Positions 48,930 to 60,500 of a stretch of 64,000 bases of DNA are shown here, piece by piece. The DNA lies in assembly GCA_947447525.1 (NCBI GenBank), contig CANFJL010000004.1, positions 124,001 through 188,000 on the forward strand. Reading direction: 5' to 3'. Under the pieces are notes generated by a model, which worked only from the letters and a program-made list of their open reading frames with translations, searched no databases and had not been told where the DNA came from. Origin of the DNA: Flavobacteriales bacterium (lineage in GTDB: Bacteria; Bacteroidota; Bacteroidia; Flavobacteriales_D; Crocinitomicaceae). A program made the position numbers and the translations under genes. Within the stretch, counting starts at the first letter, position 1, and each line of letters begins with the position of its first letter.

Positions 48930-51133
48930 TGCTTGATAACTTTGTAAGTACGAGATGAAATTTCAGGGGCGGAGACAAAATATACTCCATTTTTTAGGTC
49001 TTGAAGATCAATTTGATTGCTTTCAACATTTCTAATGACCTGACCTAAACTATTGAATAAGGTTAAATGATTCACTTGTTTATCTTTCACGCTAACGGTA
49101 ATAGTGGCATTGCTTGGATTAGGATAAATTACAAGTAGTTCTTCAACTTGATGCGCAGGCACTTCTAAAACGGCATCAATTTGTGTGGAAAAAACGGGTC
49201 TTAACATAGCTGAACCTGGAAAAGGAGATGTATACCAATTATTTCCACCATCTACACTATATCTTATGGTATTTGAATGATCAATATTTCGATCTAATCC
49301 TAAATTTAATCGATTGGGATCTAATTGCCTCCAACCCACAAAAAATGTATTCCCAACTGGAACTTTCTCATTATTTGTAAAGTAATAGGTCTCAAAATTG
49401 TTTTGTCCACTAATATATGCGGGTTGCCTTGGAGAAAAAGCATCATCTTCATATAATACATTACCAGGAACACCATTGTCATTATCCCAAACGGTTAATA
49501 AAAATAATTTTTGTGAAACATCGACCACAGAAGGAACAAAATGCATCGAAACACCTATTAGTGAATCTGCTTCGTAACTGTCATATCTAATGGCTAGTCG
49601 CGCCTGCACTCCTGTTGGACCGAAGGCTGCCTCAGCGGATCCATCATCATAACTATAGAAATTATAAAATGACTGTGTAAATAAGGTAGAATCGTTTTGT
49701 GAGAAATTTGGAAATTGAGCAGACGCACTTGCTTTAACTTCAAAATCTTGCTGAATTCCAAGTAAAGTTTTGTCGTATTCATAACCATTGGAAAGATCGT
49801 GATAGGAGGTAAATAAGGCAGATGGATTGTAATTAATTTGACCTTCAGCTAATAAAAATCCAGGCAATGTAAACATTCCTAGAGTAGCGCTATTCTGCAA
49901 AACACTAATTTGCCCATTTTGATAATTCTCAGCAGTGTTACTTCCATTATAAACTTTTACTTCCAAAGAATCGGTCATTTTATTGGAGCTACTTGCCTTG
50001 TAATGATCCCACGGCACTGCAGTATAGGTTTTTAATAAGGTGTTGAGTGGATATGAAAAAGCAAAGTCTTTGAAAATGGTGTCATTATAATAAGATAAGC
50101 TGCGTAAATGAACATAATCTACATGAAAATCATCTAAAGCACCAGATAAGCCACCATAATTTCTAATGCGAAATTGAAATCCTTTGTGAAAAAATTTAGG
50201 ATCACTAATCTTAACATGCACCGCTTTGAATGGATGAACAGCAGAGCCTCCAACACTCCAAATATGAAACCATTGGTCAATTTGTGGTGCGTAGAATTCT
50301 AAAAGTAAAGAATCTCCGCTTTCAGGTACATCACCCAATCCTTCAGGTTGATATAAAAAACTCAAATAAACAGAATCTGATGCATTTACCGAACTCATAT
50401 CAATTGGTTTAGAGGTCAATCGATCACCATAATTGGTGACAGTAGTTCCAAATTGATATGGGTAGCCATTTTCATTTAAACCGTCAAATGTTGCAACTCC
50501 TAATGATCTTGGATTTAAACCATAACGATAGTTGTGATAAGCATAATGATCAGCCCATATTTTACTTAAATCATTAACAGGTTGAAAAAATTGTCTGGCA
50601 GAGTCTTGAGTGTATGCTGGATTGGTAATCCAAACAGTATCACTGACATCTACGACTCCAATGGTATCATAAATGTAATAAGGTGGATATAAATTACTCG
50701 TTTGATAGACCACCGGAAAATGTGCTAAATCCCCTACTTTAACACTTGTAGCAGTAAATGGAAAGTCAATATATGTACTGTTTACGGCATCATATACCCT
50801 TTTGAAGGTTACTTGATTGGTAAAAACCTCTGCTGAACTCAATGGAAGGTTGGTGCTTGGATCCAATAAATGGTAAAATAGCAAACTACTTATCCCTACC
50901 GCATTATAATCTGGAGCGTATTGTTGAAATTTAGACGAGGAGAAATCATCAAAAATCGGAAGGGAAATTGTATCGAGTTGGTAGATAAAGGAACTATCAA
51001 TGGTATTTCCAGTTTTTAGAATTTGAACTGGTTTGATAGCCATATTTTGCGTCAACGGACCTTGTGTCATTTCTTGACTCCAGGCCAATATGGAGCTTAA
51101 GAATATAAAAAGAAACACTATCTTTTTCTTCAT
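48926..51133 (-). CDS. T9SS sorting-domain secreted protein
   Basis: Signal peptide; C-term LLVIYPNPSNATITVSVKDKQ...LKNGVYFVSAPE...YKVIKQ. Confidence 0.88.
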   Translation of the reverse strand: MKKKIVFLFIFLSSILAWSQEMTQGPLTQNMAIKPVQILKTGNTIDSSFIYQLDTISLPIFDDFSSSKFQQYAPDYNAVGISSLLFYHLLDPSTNLPLSSAEVFTNQVTFKRVYDAVNSTYIDFPFTATSVKVGDLAHFPVVYQTSNLYPPYYIYDTIGVVDVSDTVWITNPAYTQDSARQFFQPVNDLSKIWADHYAYHNYRYGLNPRSLGVATFDGLNENGYPYQFGTTVTNYGDRLTSKPIDMSSVNASDSVYLSFLYQPEGLGDVPESGDSLLLEFYAPQIDQWFHIWSVGGSAVHPFKAVHVKISDPKFFHKGFQFRIRNYGGLSGALDDFHVDYVHLRSLSYYNDTIFKDFAFSYPLNTLLKTYTAVPWDHYKASSSNKMTDSLEVKVYNGSNTAENYQNGQISVLQNSATLGMFTLPGFLLAEGQINYNPSALFTSYHDLSNGYEYDKTLLGIQQDFEVKASASAQFPNFSQNDSTLFTQSFYNFYSYDDGSAEAAFGPTGVQARLAIRYDSYEADSLIGVSMHFVPSVVDVSQKLFLLTVWDNDNGVPGNVLYEDDAFSPRQPAYISGQNNFETYYFTNNEKVPVGNTFFVGWRQLDPNRLNLGLDRNIDHSNTIRYSVDGGNNWYTSPFPGSAMLRPVFSTQIDAVLEVPAHQVEELLVIYPNPSNATITVSVKDKQVNHLTLFNSLGQVIRNVESNQIDLQDLKNGVYFVSAPEISSRTYKVIKQ

Positions 51134-51951
51134 CGCTCAGGGTTTTCAATGTCACCATTAAAATTTATGGTCATGTGCAAGGTAAATGGTGTCGACTTAG
51201 GTACTGTATTACCTTCTAAATATTCAGGGCTTTGTATGTCAATACGCGCCGCTAAGGAATCTTCCGTAGTGATACAATCCTCACAAATAAAAGTGTATGA
51301 CACCCCCAATGTATCCATGATATATTGCGCTTCAGACATGCTTTTCCCATAAAAATCTGGAATTTCGATAGGCTCTCCTATGTCGTTCTGTCCAACAATA
51401 AGGGTGATGAGGGAGCCAATAGGTATTTTACTTCCTCCTTTAACATTTCTTCCCTTGAATAATTGTTCTAATACAGCTCCATTTGCTTCGCTAGTCGGTC
51501 TATATTTAATAATGTAGCGAAGCCCCCTACTTTTTAAAATATTCTCTGCAAATCGAATTTGCTTGAAGATTAAACTTGGCATTGCAATTAAATCTGTTTT
51601 TTTACTTACCCTTAAACTTATAGTTCTTCCTGATTTAACATAAAGCAAGGTAAATGCAGTTGATTTTGGACTTTGCTCTTTAACGGTGCCTTCAGGTAAA
51701 TTAGGATCATAAATAGAATCCATGATTTGAAATTCAAGACCTAAGTCTTCAATTACAACTTTTGCTTTTTCTGAATTCATGCCTACAAAATTCGGAACCT
51801 CAATCTTTTCACCATGATTGGTATAGAAATAGAGATAAACCATCATAATCAATACGACAGAAACATAAAACAACATTATTAAGCCCAGATGCTTAAGAAA
51901 GTGTTTTGAAAATACAAATGCAATAATATTTTTCAAAATTTCTTTTATCAT
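51130..51951 (-). CDS. Single-TM PASTA domain protein without kinase domain
   Basis: TM near N-term; PASTA-like repeats IEVPNFVGMNSEKAKVVIEDLGL, IAMPSLIFKQIRFAENILKSRGL, IEIPDFYGKSMSEAQYIMDTLGV. Confidence 0.88.
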   Translation of the reverse strand: MIKEILKNIIAFVFSKHFLKHLGLIMLFYVSVVLIMMVYLYFYTNHGEKIEVPNFVGMNSEKAKVVIEDLGLEFQIMDSIYDPNLPEGTVKEQSPKSTAFTLLYVKSGRTISLRVSKKTDLIAMPSLIFKQIRFAENILKSRGLRYIIKYRPTSEANGAVLEQLFKGRNVKGGSKIPIGSLITLIVGQNDIGEPIEIPDFYGKSMSEAQYIMDTLGVSYTFICEDCITTEDSLAARIDIQSPEYLEGNTVPKSTPFTLHMTINFNGDIENPER

Positions 51952-51986
51952 TTAAAGCAAAGATAAGAAAGGTAAACAATTTCTAA

Positions 51987-52670
51987 TTAAAAGTTAGGGG
52001 TCAATTTATGTGTTATGAAAAAGTCCTCTATATAACTGATCGCTTCATCTGCTGTGTCAACAATAGTGTATAATTTCAAATCTTCTTCAGAGATATTTGA
52101 TTCCTTGCGCAACATCGTTTCTTCAACCCATTGCATTAAGCCAGTCCAATAACTTCTGCCTATCAAAACTACTGGTCGTTTAGCAATTTTTTTGGTTTGA
52201 ATAAGCGTTAACGCTTCAAAGAATTCATCCAAGGTCCCAAACCCTCCAGGTAAGATTATAAATGCTTGAGAGTATTTCACAAAAATTACCTTTCTAACAA
52301 AAAAGTAGTTAAATTCTATGTTATGATCTGGATCAATATATGGATTATGGTTTTGTTCAAATGGTAAATCAATATTGAGACCAACGGAAGGTCCTTCACC
52401 TAATTGAGCTCCTTTGTTTGCAGCTTCCATGATTCCTGGTCCACCACCTGTAATGATCCCATATCCTAATGTGGCTAACTTTTGACCAAGTTCTATGCTT
52501 AAACTATAATATTGATTTTCTTCTTTGGTTCTTGCCGAACCAAAAATAGAAACACAAGGGCCAATTTTTGACATTCGGTCATACGCTTCAACAAATTCTG
52601 ACATGATTTTAAAAATCGACCAACTGTCATTACTCTTTATATCATTCCAATCTTTTCTCTGATGTTCCAT
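51987..52670 (-). CDS. LOG family protein (TIGR00730-type)
   Basis: SIFGSARTKEE, GYGIITGGGPGIMEAANKGA, ILPGGFGTLDEFFEALTLIQT. Confidence 0.93.
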   Translation of the reverse strand: MEHQRKDWNDIKSNDSWSIFKIMSEFVEAYDRMSKIGPCVSIFGSARTKEENQYYSLSIELGQKLATLGYGIITGGGPGIMEAANKGAQLGEGPSVGLNIDLPFEQNHNPYIDPDHNIEFNYFFVRKVIFVKYSQAFIILPGGFGTLDEFFEALTLIQTKKIAKRPVVLIGRSYWTGLMQWVEETMLRKESNISEEDLKLYTIVDTADEAISYIEDFFITHKLTPNF

Positions 52671-52750
52671 AAGGTAACTTTCTTTCTACAAAAATAGGAT
52701 TTGCATTTGCTTAAACGCGCTTTTTATGATTTATTATCTACCTTCGGATC

Positions 52751-53626
52751 ATGAAGGGATTTTTTATCTTAATGGTGCTGCTTCCTTTTTTTGCACTAAG
52801 TAATACAAAAGTTGGTCTTAATGATTCAATTCCCAATAAAGGAAAATTGTTTCTTTCCTCAGCAATTACAATAGGTGCCTATTCTTCAAGTTTATTAGTT
52901 CTGCAAAATGTTTGGTACAAAGATTATCCGCAATCTAAGTTTCACTTTTTTGATGATGGAAAGAATTGGATGCAAATGGATAAAATGGGGCATGGTTTTT
53001 CCTCTTATTACCTTGCAAAATCTGTAAGCGCAGGATTTGCAAAAACAGGAATTGATAAAAAAAGTATATGGGTAGGGGCGGGGACATCTTTTTTGTATCT
53101 AGGCACTTTAGAGTTAATGGATGGTAAAAGTTCCGCTTGGGGATTCTCTTGGTATGATATTACTGCAAACGCAACCGGAACCTCTATTTTTCTCCTTGAA
53201 AAATTGGTGTTTAAAAAGCAATATCTTATTCCTAAATTTTCCTTTATGCCTTCTCCTTACGCTACTTACAGACCGACTGTTTTAGGAAGTAATTTAGGGC
53301 AACAAATTTTAAAAGATTACAATGGACAAACCTATTGGTTGAGCATCCCTATGGGAGTGCTTACTCCAAAATTCAATAAATTCAATTGGTTGTGTCTTAG
53401 TTTTGGGTATGGTGTAGATCAAAAATTAGTTGGAGATCAAGATCAGTATCTTCAATTTAATGCTGCACGACAATATTATCTTTCTCTGGATGTAGATTTG
53501 AATAGCATAAAAGTTAAAAACCCTACTTTGAAAAAAGTGCTTTCTGCAATGAATTGTATTAAGATCCCTTTTTCAGCGCTGCAACTTCAATCTAGTAAAT
53601 TAACTTTTCGCCCGATTTATTTTTAA
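52751..53626 (+). CDS. DUF2279 family (YfiM-like) protein
   Basis: QMDKMGHGFSSYYLAKSVSAGF, GTLELMDGKSSAWGFSWYDITANATGTSIFLLE. Confidence 0.8.
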   Translation: MKGFFILMVLLPFFALSNTKVGLNDSIPNKGKLFLSSAITIGAYSSSLLVLQNVWYKDYPQSKFHFFDDGKNWMQMDKMGHGFSSYYLAKSVSAGFAKTGIDKKSIWVGAGTSFLYLGTLELMDGKSSAWGFSWYDITANATGTSIFLLEKLVFKKQYLIPKFSFMPSPYATYRPTVLGSNLGQQILKDYNGQTYWLSIPMGVLTPKFNKFNWLCLSFGYGVDQKLVGDQDQYLQFNAARQYYLSLDVDLNSIKVKNPTLKKVLSAMNCIKIPFSALQLQSSKLTFRPIYF

Positions 53627-53632
53627 ATAAAA

Positions 53633-53652
53633 AAAGGGGCCTGAGCCCCTTT
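53633..53652. terminator. Bidirectional intrinsic terminator
   Basis: AAAGGGGC-ctga-GCCCCTTT between convergent genes. Confidence 0.85.
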
Positions 53653-53670
53653 AATTAAATAGTTTAAGAA

Positions 53671-56600
53671 TTATTGTTTTACAATTCTATTCATGATTTG
53701 TCCTCTTGGAGTGGAAATCTTAATGAAGTAAACTCCAGTTTGATAAGAAGCAAAATTCAACTTAATCAAATTCATGTCTAACCCTTCTGTTATGGTCTCC
53801 AATATCTTGCCATTTAAATCACTAATAATAATGGATTCAAAACTTACATCAAGTCCTTTATCAATGGTGATATCATTACTCGTTGGATTAGGATACATCG
53901 CGATGTGTTGCCCTAATTCTTCTAAGGATAAGTAGTCACAATTTGCAGATACAATAACCAGAATGTTAGCAGTATCATCCGGACAAATCCCATTACCTGT
54001 GATGTAGTCATAATTAAATTGACCAGGAATAAAACTAGCGACATCATTCGGACTCGTCATTAATTGGTTTGATGGGTTGTACCAATCACCATTCATATCG
54101 ACATTTCCAGATAAACCCATTAATAAATTGAATGGCTCATTTTTACATACGGTCATTTGACCATCATTTCCTGCAGAAGATGGTGGATAAACATGAACTT
54201 GTGCATTAACATTATCTATGGCACATCCATCTTGCATGGTATAAGTAAAGTTGAAAATTACTGGAGCTAAACCTGCCGTAATAAAGATACTATCGTGTAA
54301 ACCTAAGGTTGGGATTTGTTGCGTCCAAGTTCCCCCTGCATCATTTCCTGAAATCCCATTAAACAAATTCACAGAATCACCATAACACACGTTCAATGTG
54401 CTTCCAGCAACTCCAGCATTTAATACAATCTCGTTGATAGCAATGGCATGAATTCCTTCTAATGCGTTAAATCCATCCTGCATCATATAATAACTTTGTC
54501 CAGGAATCAATCCGCAAATGGTGAAGTTTGGCGCAAGGCTAATTCCTCCGATTTCATTGTCATTTGCCGCTACTAAATTGAAAGTAGTTAAGTTGTTACA
54601 ATCAAATCCACTATAAACAGCCATTTGACCATTGTATGAGGTAGCGGTACAATTAATTCTAACAGCTCCAGAGTTAGGCGCTATAAAACTAAACCAAGAA
54701 GTAAGATTTAAGGCAGAATTTGCCCATCCTGTTGTTGTTTGAGCACCTGTAGCAGGCGGAGCAATTCCAATCTCAGCTACATCTACAGTAGCACCTGTAT
54801 TGTCAAAATAATGCGTTGCTCCATTCACTGGAATTACATCAGCATCACATGCTAAATCATTTGTTAAAGGCATGGTTACTGTAAATGGGCCAACATATTG
54901 CGAAGTATCAACACCACATACCGCTTGAACATAAACATCAATTACTTCACTTGCTATGAACGCAGCATTAGCAATAGTATCTGTCATATTGTTATCTACT
55001 GCTTGAACTGTACCTGAATAAAGTGGGAAATCCATAGCTCCATATTGTAAATTGAAACTAGTAGAAGGATAACTTGGTGAACTTGCTGACCATACCCATG
55101 ATGCAAAAACACTATCAATTGCTGTAGCATTGAACATAGCTGTTGGATTGGAACAATATGGAGGAGTGAAGAAGGTTCCAAATAAACCTAAACTTTGCAA
55201 TCCAACGGAACAATCAGCATAAATATAGACATCATATTGTGTTAGTTGAGTTAAATTAGAAAGCGTTGCACTTGGTGAATTACTTACTACACTTGTTCCA
55301 CTTGTTGATGGATCAAATCCTGATAGGCCATAAATTACAGTCCAACTGGTTTCATTGGCAATACTTGGTGTCCAAGTGAAACTACCTTCAGATGAATTTA
55401 CATAAGAAAGATTGTAATTCTGTGGCTTAGGACAATTGGTATAATAGAAGTGGATACAACTGTGGTTACTCAAATAGGCAGCATCGTCCATAGAAACCTG
55501 AATGGTTTGATTAGGAGTCACTACTCCAATCTCAGCGTCAGCTCCATTATCCCACCAGGTATCTCCCATCATTACATCATCATAAACATAGTAAAATTCA
55601 TTACTTGTTTCTTCGTAGATGATTTCAAAGGTTGCTCCATCTGTTGCTGCTGGCCACGTGAAGTGCGCTAAATCGCTCCACATGATTACAAATTTCCTGT
55701 TAGGCGCATTTCCAATAGATTCATAATAGACATTGTCTAAAGGTGTATTTAAATCTTGCACAAAAGGGAACATACCTTCACCTGTGATGTTGTAATACAA
55801 CCAACTGTTCAAACTATTAAAAATTAATCCTCCATTGTTACCAACAGAAATATCATTTACTAGGTTTCCTTGCACCAACCAAGGCCATGGTAAGGTGATT
55901 CCTTGATTACTATCATCCCAAGTATTCAAAGGAGTTCCTGTTGCAGAAATGTCTATGAATCCTGTACTAGGACAATTAGAATCCCAATCTAAGTATTGTG
56001 CTTGATTAAAAGTCTGAAAGGATAGGGCAGGAGTAAAAAAGGAAGTGTCACCACCGCCACAAAGTGCTCTTACATATACCTCATAAAAGGTATTTCCTGT
56101 AAGACCATTGATGGTATATGGATTAGTACTGGTAACAATGGTTGTACCTGTTCCTGGTGTAAATCCTTGAGGACCATATTGTACTTCCCATTGCGTTTCT
56201 GCACCACCTGCAGTCCATTGAATAAGGGCATTGGTTAAACCTGCTTGTACTAAGGAGAAATTTTGCGGCTGCGGACATGTCGGCACAGGCATTATGGTAA
56301 CGGTATAATCTTCTGTTTCTCCTGAACCCATATTGGTGCAGGCATCTATGGCACCATTAATATTTCCAGCACCTCTAGAACGAATACGCATTCCAGTAGT
56401 TCCTAAAGGAATTCCAATCGGTACATTGATGTTAATTGAAGCGGTAGTTCCACTGCCTACATTGATTCCAACTTGTTGCCATTCTGATGCTTCATACTGA
56501 CCGTTCTGGTTCCAGTCAATCCAAACAGATACAATAGCACCTGTATAAACATTTGCGGCATCTATGGTAACGGATAAAGAATAAGTAACTCCTTGTGCAA

Positions 56601-57435
56601 GTAATGTATTTAATGGATAGGATGTATAAAAAGGAGAAGCTATTGGATTTGTAGCTGCAGTATTATTGTTAATGGAACCAATATGAATATTATCCATCAT
56701 ACAGCCACCACCACCAGCATTGACAGTAGAGCAATAACAAGAGAAAAACGAATTCATATTAACGAGAATAGGCGTAGAGTTGGCAGGTGTTCCAGCACTA
56801 CAAGTAACGATACATTGATAATAGGTATTTGCTGTTTGTATTAAACTATAGTTTGCATTAGTCGCACCCGTTATGTCTGTCCAAGTAGTTCCATTAGCAG
56901 ATGATTGCCATTGATAAGTAAGCCCAGTTCCTACGGTTACACCATTTAAAGATAGATTGATCGCTTGTCCTGGACATGCTCCTGATGGATTCGAAACAGC
57001 TGCTCCTGCAGCAACAGGATTTCCACATGGTGTTGCAGGGCTTATGTAAGTAATAGTTGTTACCATACAATTAGTTGCAGTTGCACACGATGCATCAACA
57101 TTCCAATGCGCATAGTAAGTTCCAGCTACTGTAGAATTCCATTGTAAGGGACTTGCTCCTGAAGCAATAACGGGTCCTGCTGGAGTTCCTTCATGTATGG
57201 TGATATATCCACCTGTTACAATTTCACATTGGTAAATCGTTGCAGCAATTACATTTTGTAATTCAGAATATTCTTCTTGATATGAACATGTCGATATGGT
57301 TACAGTTCCAGATGTAGGTGCTATAGCCACAGCATAAGGAGATAAATTGGTACACTGTGCATTGGTATTTGAAAAATTTATCAAAATAAATGCAGCCATT
57401 ATTAGTGATACAAAGTTTAAAGTAAATTTTTTCAT
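53671..57435 (-). CDS. Large secreted Ig-like/GEVED/fibronectin III-like protein with T9SS sorting domain
   Basis: Signal peptide; SGETEDYTVTIM (GEVED); FNIII-like repeats (CPQPQNFSLVQAGLTNALIQWTAGG...); C-term MYPNPTSNDITIDKG. Confidence 0.92.
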   Translation of the reverse strand: MKKFTLNFVSLIMAAFILINFSNTNAQCTNLSPYAVAIAPTSGTVTISTCSYQEEYSELQNVIAATIYQCEIVTGGYITIHEGTPAGPVIASGASPLQWNSTVAGTYYAHWNVDASCATATNCMVTTITYISPATPCGNPVAAGAAVSNPSGACPGQAINLSLNGVTVGTGLTYQWQSSANGTTWTDITGATNANYSLIQTANTYYQCIVTCSAGTPANSTPILVNMNSFFSCYCSTVNAGGGGCMMDNIHIGSINNNTAATNPIASPFYTSYPLNTLLAQGVTYSLSVTIDAANVYTGAIVSVWIDWNQNGQYEASEWQQVGINVGSGTTASININVPIGIPLGTTGMRIRSRGAGNINGAIDACTNMGSGETEDYTVTIMPVPTCPQPQNFSLVQAGLTNALIQWTAGGAETQWEVQYGPQGFTPGTGTTIVTSTNPYTINGLTGNTFYEVYVRALCGGGDTSFFTPALSFQTFNQAQYLDWDSNCPSTGFIDISATGTPLNTWDDSNQGITLPWPWLVQGNLVNDISVGNNGGLIFNSLNSWLYYNITGEGMFPFVQDLNTPLDNVYYESIGNAPNRKFVIMWSDLAHFTWPAATDGATFEIIYEETSNEFYYVYDDVMMGDTWWDNGADAEIGVVTPNQTIQVSMDDAAYLSNHSCIHFYYTNCPKPQNYNLSYVNSSEGSFTWTPSIANETSWTVIYGLSGFDPSTSGTSVVSNSPSATLSNLTQLTQYDVYIYADCSVGLQSLGLFGTFFTPPYCSNPTAMFNATAIDSVFASWVWSASSPSYPSTSFNLQYGAMDFPLYSGTVQAVDNNMTDTIANAAFIASEVIDVYVQAVCGVDTSQYVGPFTVTMPLTNDLACDADVIPVNGATHYFDNTGATVDVAEIGIAPPATGAQTTTGWANSALNLTSWFSFIAPNSGAVRINCTATSYNGQMAVYSGFDCNNLTTFNLVAANDNEIGGISLAPNFTICGLIPGQSYYMMQDGFNALEGIHAIAINEIVLNAGVAGSTLNVCYGDSVNLFNGISGNDAGGTWTQQIPTLGLHDSIFITAGLAPVIFNFTYTMQDGCAIDNVNAQVHVYPPSSAGNDGQMTVCKNEPFNLLMGLSGNVDMNGDWYNPSNQLMTSPNDVASFIPGQFNYDYITGNGICPDDTANILVIVSANCDYLSLEELGQHIAMYPNPTSNDITIDKGLDVSFESIIISDLNGKILETITEGLDMNLIKLNFASYQTGVYFIKISTPRGQIMNRIVKQ

Positions 57436-57506
57436 GAGCTAAAGTTTAGAATGTTAAGGTACTAATAATTTATGGTTAATAAAAAACTAAACTTATTGGG
57501 CATAAA

Positions 57507-57532
57507 AAAAGCCGTTCAATTGAACGGCTTTT
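57507..57532 (-). terminator. Intrinsic terminator of giant surface protein gene
   Basis: Perfect palindrome GCCGTTCAATTGAACGGC flanked by AAAA/TTTT. Confidence 0.85.
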
Positions 57533-57549
57533 AAAATTAAGATTGAATA

Positions 57550-60500
57550 TTAATTCTTGATGATTCTTTCGATATGAACGAAGTCACCAATCTGTAATTT
57601 AAAGGTATAAACACCTGGTGTGTACATAGACAAGTCTACTGTTCCACCATTGTTTACTGTTGAAACAGTATTGATCAATTTACCTTGTGCATCGAATACT
57701 GTTAATTTTGCAGCATCGTTGTTTGGCATTTGGATTGTTACCATTCCATTGGTTGGATTAGGATAAAGTGATACATTCATGTAATCACTTGTGAAGATAC
57801 CTACTTGATCCACTACTGCACATGCTGATGTGTCAACACATCCTGCAGCTGTAGTTACAATTACAGCATAATTTCCATTAGCAGTAACTCTTAAGGTATC
57901 ATCAGTTTCACCTGGTAGTATAGCACCAGTGGTACAATTAATCCATTGGAAACTTACTGCATTAGAAGGATTCCCTAATAAAGTAACTGGATCGATAAAT
58001 ACCACTTGAGCATTTACATTGGTGATAGAAAGCACTACCATGTCTGTAGCAACACATCCAAAGGCATCAGTACCTGTTACCGTATATTGTCCACCAGTTG
58101 TAAGTGTAAATCCAACACCGTTGGTAACACCATTGTTCCAAGTGTATGTTGCTGCACCAGTTCCTGATAAAGTAGCTGTTCCACCAGGACATACTGAGAA
58201 GTCAGGTCCAGCACTTACAGGAGGCAATGCATTTCCTGTTACAATAACTTGATCTGTAGTAGTACAGTTATTTGCATTGGTTGCTGTAGCAGTGTAAGTT
58301 GTATTTCCTGCGTTAGCAAAGAATTGAACTCCATTGACAACATTGTTGTTCCAGGTAAGGGTACCATTTGTTGTAGCATTCAAAGTAACTAAATCACCTG
58401 AACAAACTACAACATCATTTCCTGCATTAAGAGTAGGTACTTGATATACGGTCAAGGTGGTACTTTGCGATGCATTTCCACAACTGTTATTTGCAGTATA
58501 ACTGATGTTAACTGTTGATGGATCATTCAACGCTGGAGTATAAATCATGGTGTTACTTGTAACGTTAGGTGTAATTACACCACTACCATTAGAAGTTGAC
58601 CAGTATCCACCGAATGCGTTGTTAGTAGTAGCAGTTAATGTTGCACTACCATTCGCACAGGTTGCGTTCGCTGTAGAAAGTGTAATTACAGGACCTGCAT
58701 TAAATAATACAGCAACTGTATCATGATCAAGACATCCGTTTGCAGCAAGTGCAGTTACGATATAGTTTTGAGCAGATGCTGGCGTAAACGCTACACCATT
58801 AGTTACACCACCTGACCAGGTTAAAGAAGTAGCTCCAGTTGCAGTTGCATTTAAAGTTACCGATACTCCTGTACAAGCGGATACATCTTGTCCACCATTT
58901 ACATTTGGAATAGGTAATACTCCAATAGTAGTACTTTGAGTTGCATTACCACAGCCGTTAAATGCGATGTAGGTAATATTAACTGTAGCAGGATCATTGA
59001 TACCCGGTGCATATACCATTGTATTGTTAGAAATGTTTGGTGTTATTACACCATTTCCATTGGTAGTAGACCAGAAACCACCGAATGCATTATTCGTAGA
59101 TGCAGTTAATGTTGTTGTGCCGTTAGCACAAGCAGTTGCACCATTCGTTAAGGTGATTAGTGGCGCTGCATTCATTGTTACTGCCACCGTATCGTAATCA
59201 TAACAACCATTAGCTGCTTGAACAGTCACAATGTAGTTTTGTGAACTTGGAGGTAAGAACGGAACATTGTTGGTTACACCACCATTCCAATTCAAGGATA
59301 CATTTCCAGTTCCAATGGCATTTAAAGTGATAGCACCACCCAAACAAGTTGCTTGATCTACTCCACCATTTACATTTGGTATTGTTAAAACATTTATAGT
59401 AACGGTGTCTGTATTAATACAATTGTAAATATCTGTTGCAGTAACAATATAATTGTTAGTTGCAGATACTGCAAAAGGAACATTATTAACAACATTGTTT
59501 GTCCAAGTGTAAACTACACCTGATGTACCTGTTCCACTTAATAAAGCAGGAACATTAGAACATAAAGTTTGATCAACACCAGCACTAACTAGTGGTAATT
59601 GATGTACTGTCAATACACTTGTAGCCGTTCCGATACAACCTGCACCATATCCACCTGTTACAGTGTAGGTAGTAGTAGTTGCTGGAGATGCAGTTACACT
59701 AGTTCCAATAGCACTTACCAAACCTGTAACTGGCAACCATGTGTAATTGGTACCATTATTTGCTGTAAGAACGGTATTTGCATTATAACATATCGCTGTA
59801 GCTGCTGGTGTAATTGTGATAGGATTGTCAAGTACATCTGTAGAAACAGTTGTTGTTGTCGTAGATCCACAAGCATCAGTGACTGATAATTGTAATACTG
59901 CATCCGCATTAATAACTGCAGTTGTATTAGCATTAGTAGGTGCTGCAATAGTTGCAGTACCACTTACTACTGACCAAGCATAAGTGTATGGAGGGCCACC
60001 CAATCCAACGGTAGAATTCAAAGCAAATGTTGAACCTGGACATGGTGTTGAAACTGCACCATTTGTAATGGTAATGTTGTAATCTTCAGTTTCACCAAAG
60101 GTACTAGCTGTACAAGCACCGCTAATACCTGGATTAGTGTAGTAAATACATCTAACACGCATTTTGGTAATACCATTAATTGCTGTAGCAGGTACATTGA
60201 AGGTCCCTGAATATAAAGCTGGATTCGTACCTACAAAGCCACTAAATATATTTTCTGACGCTTCAAAAGTTCCATTTTGGTTGTAATCAATCCAAGCAGC
60301 AGCACCCTCTATATCACCACTTGTTGTTACAGAATAACTGTTGCTAGTAGATCCAGCAGCTAATGTTCCGGTTGGGGTAGTAAAGGCACTGTATCCGTTA
60401 GCACCACTTATGTTATCACATGCAGTTGTATTATTGATACCTGCAATAGTTACATTGGAAATGATATCTGGGAATGCACAACCATAAGAAAGTGCAGGAA

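Noticed and set aside
59599-59886. + strand ORF antisense to the giant protein (Cys/Ser/Thr-rich)
   Set aside because: Composition mirrors the Thr/Val/Ala-rich codons of the real gene in antisense; no RBS or domain. Same applies to 58019-58252, 58997-59197, 59715-59963, 61364-61552, 61823-62005 and 63552-63734.
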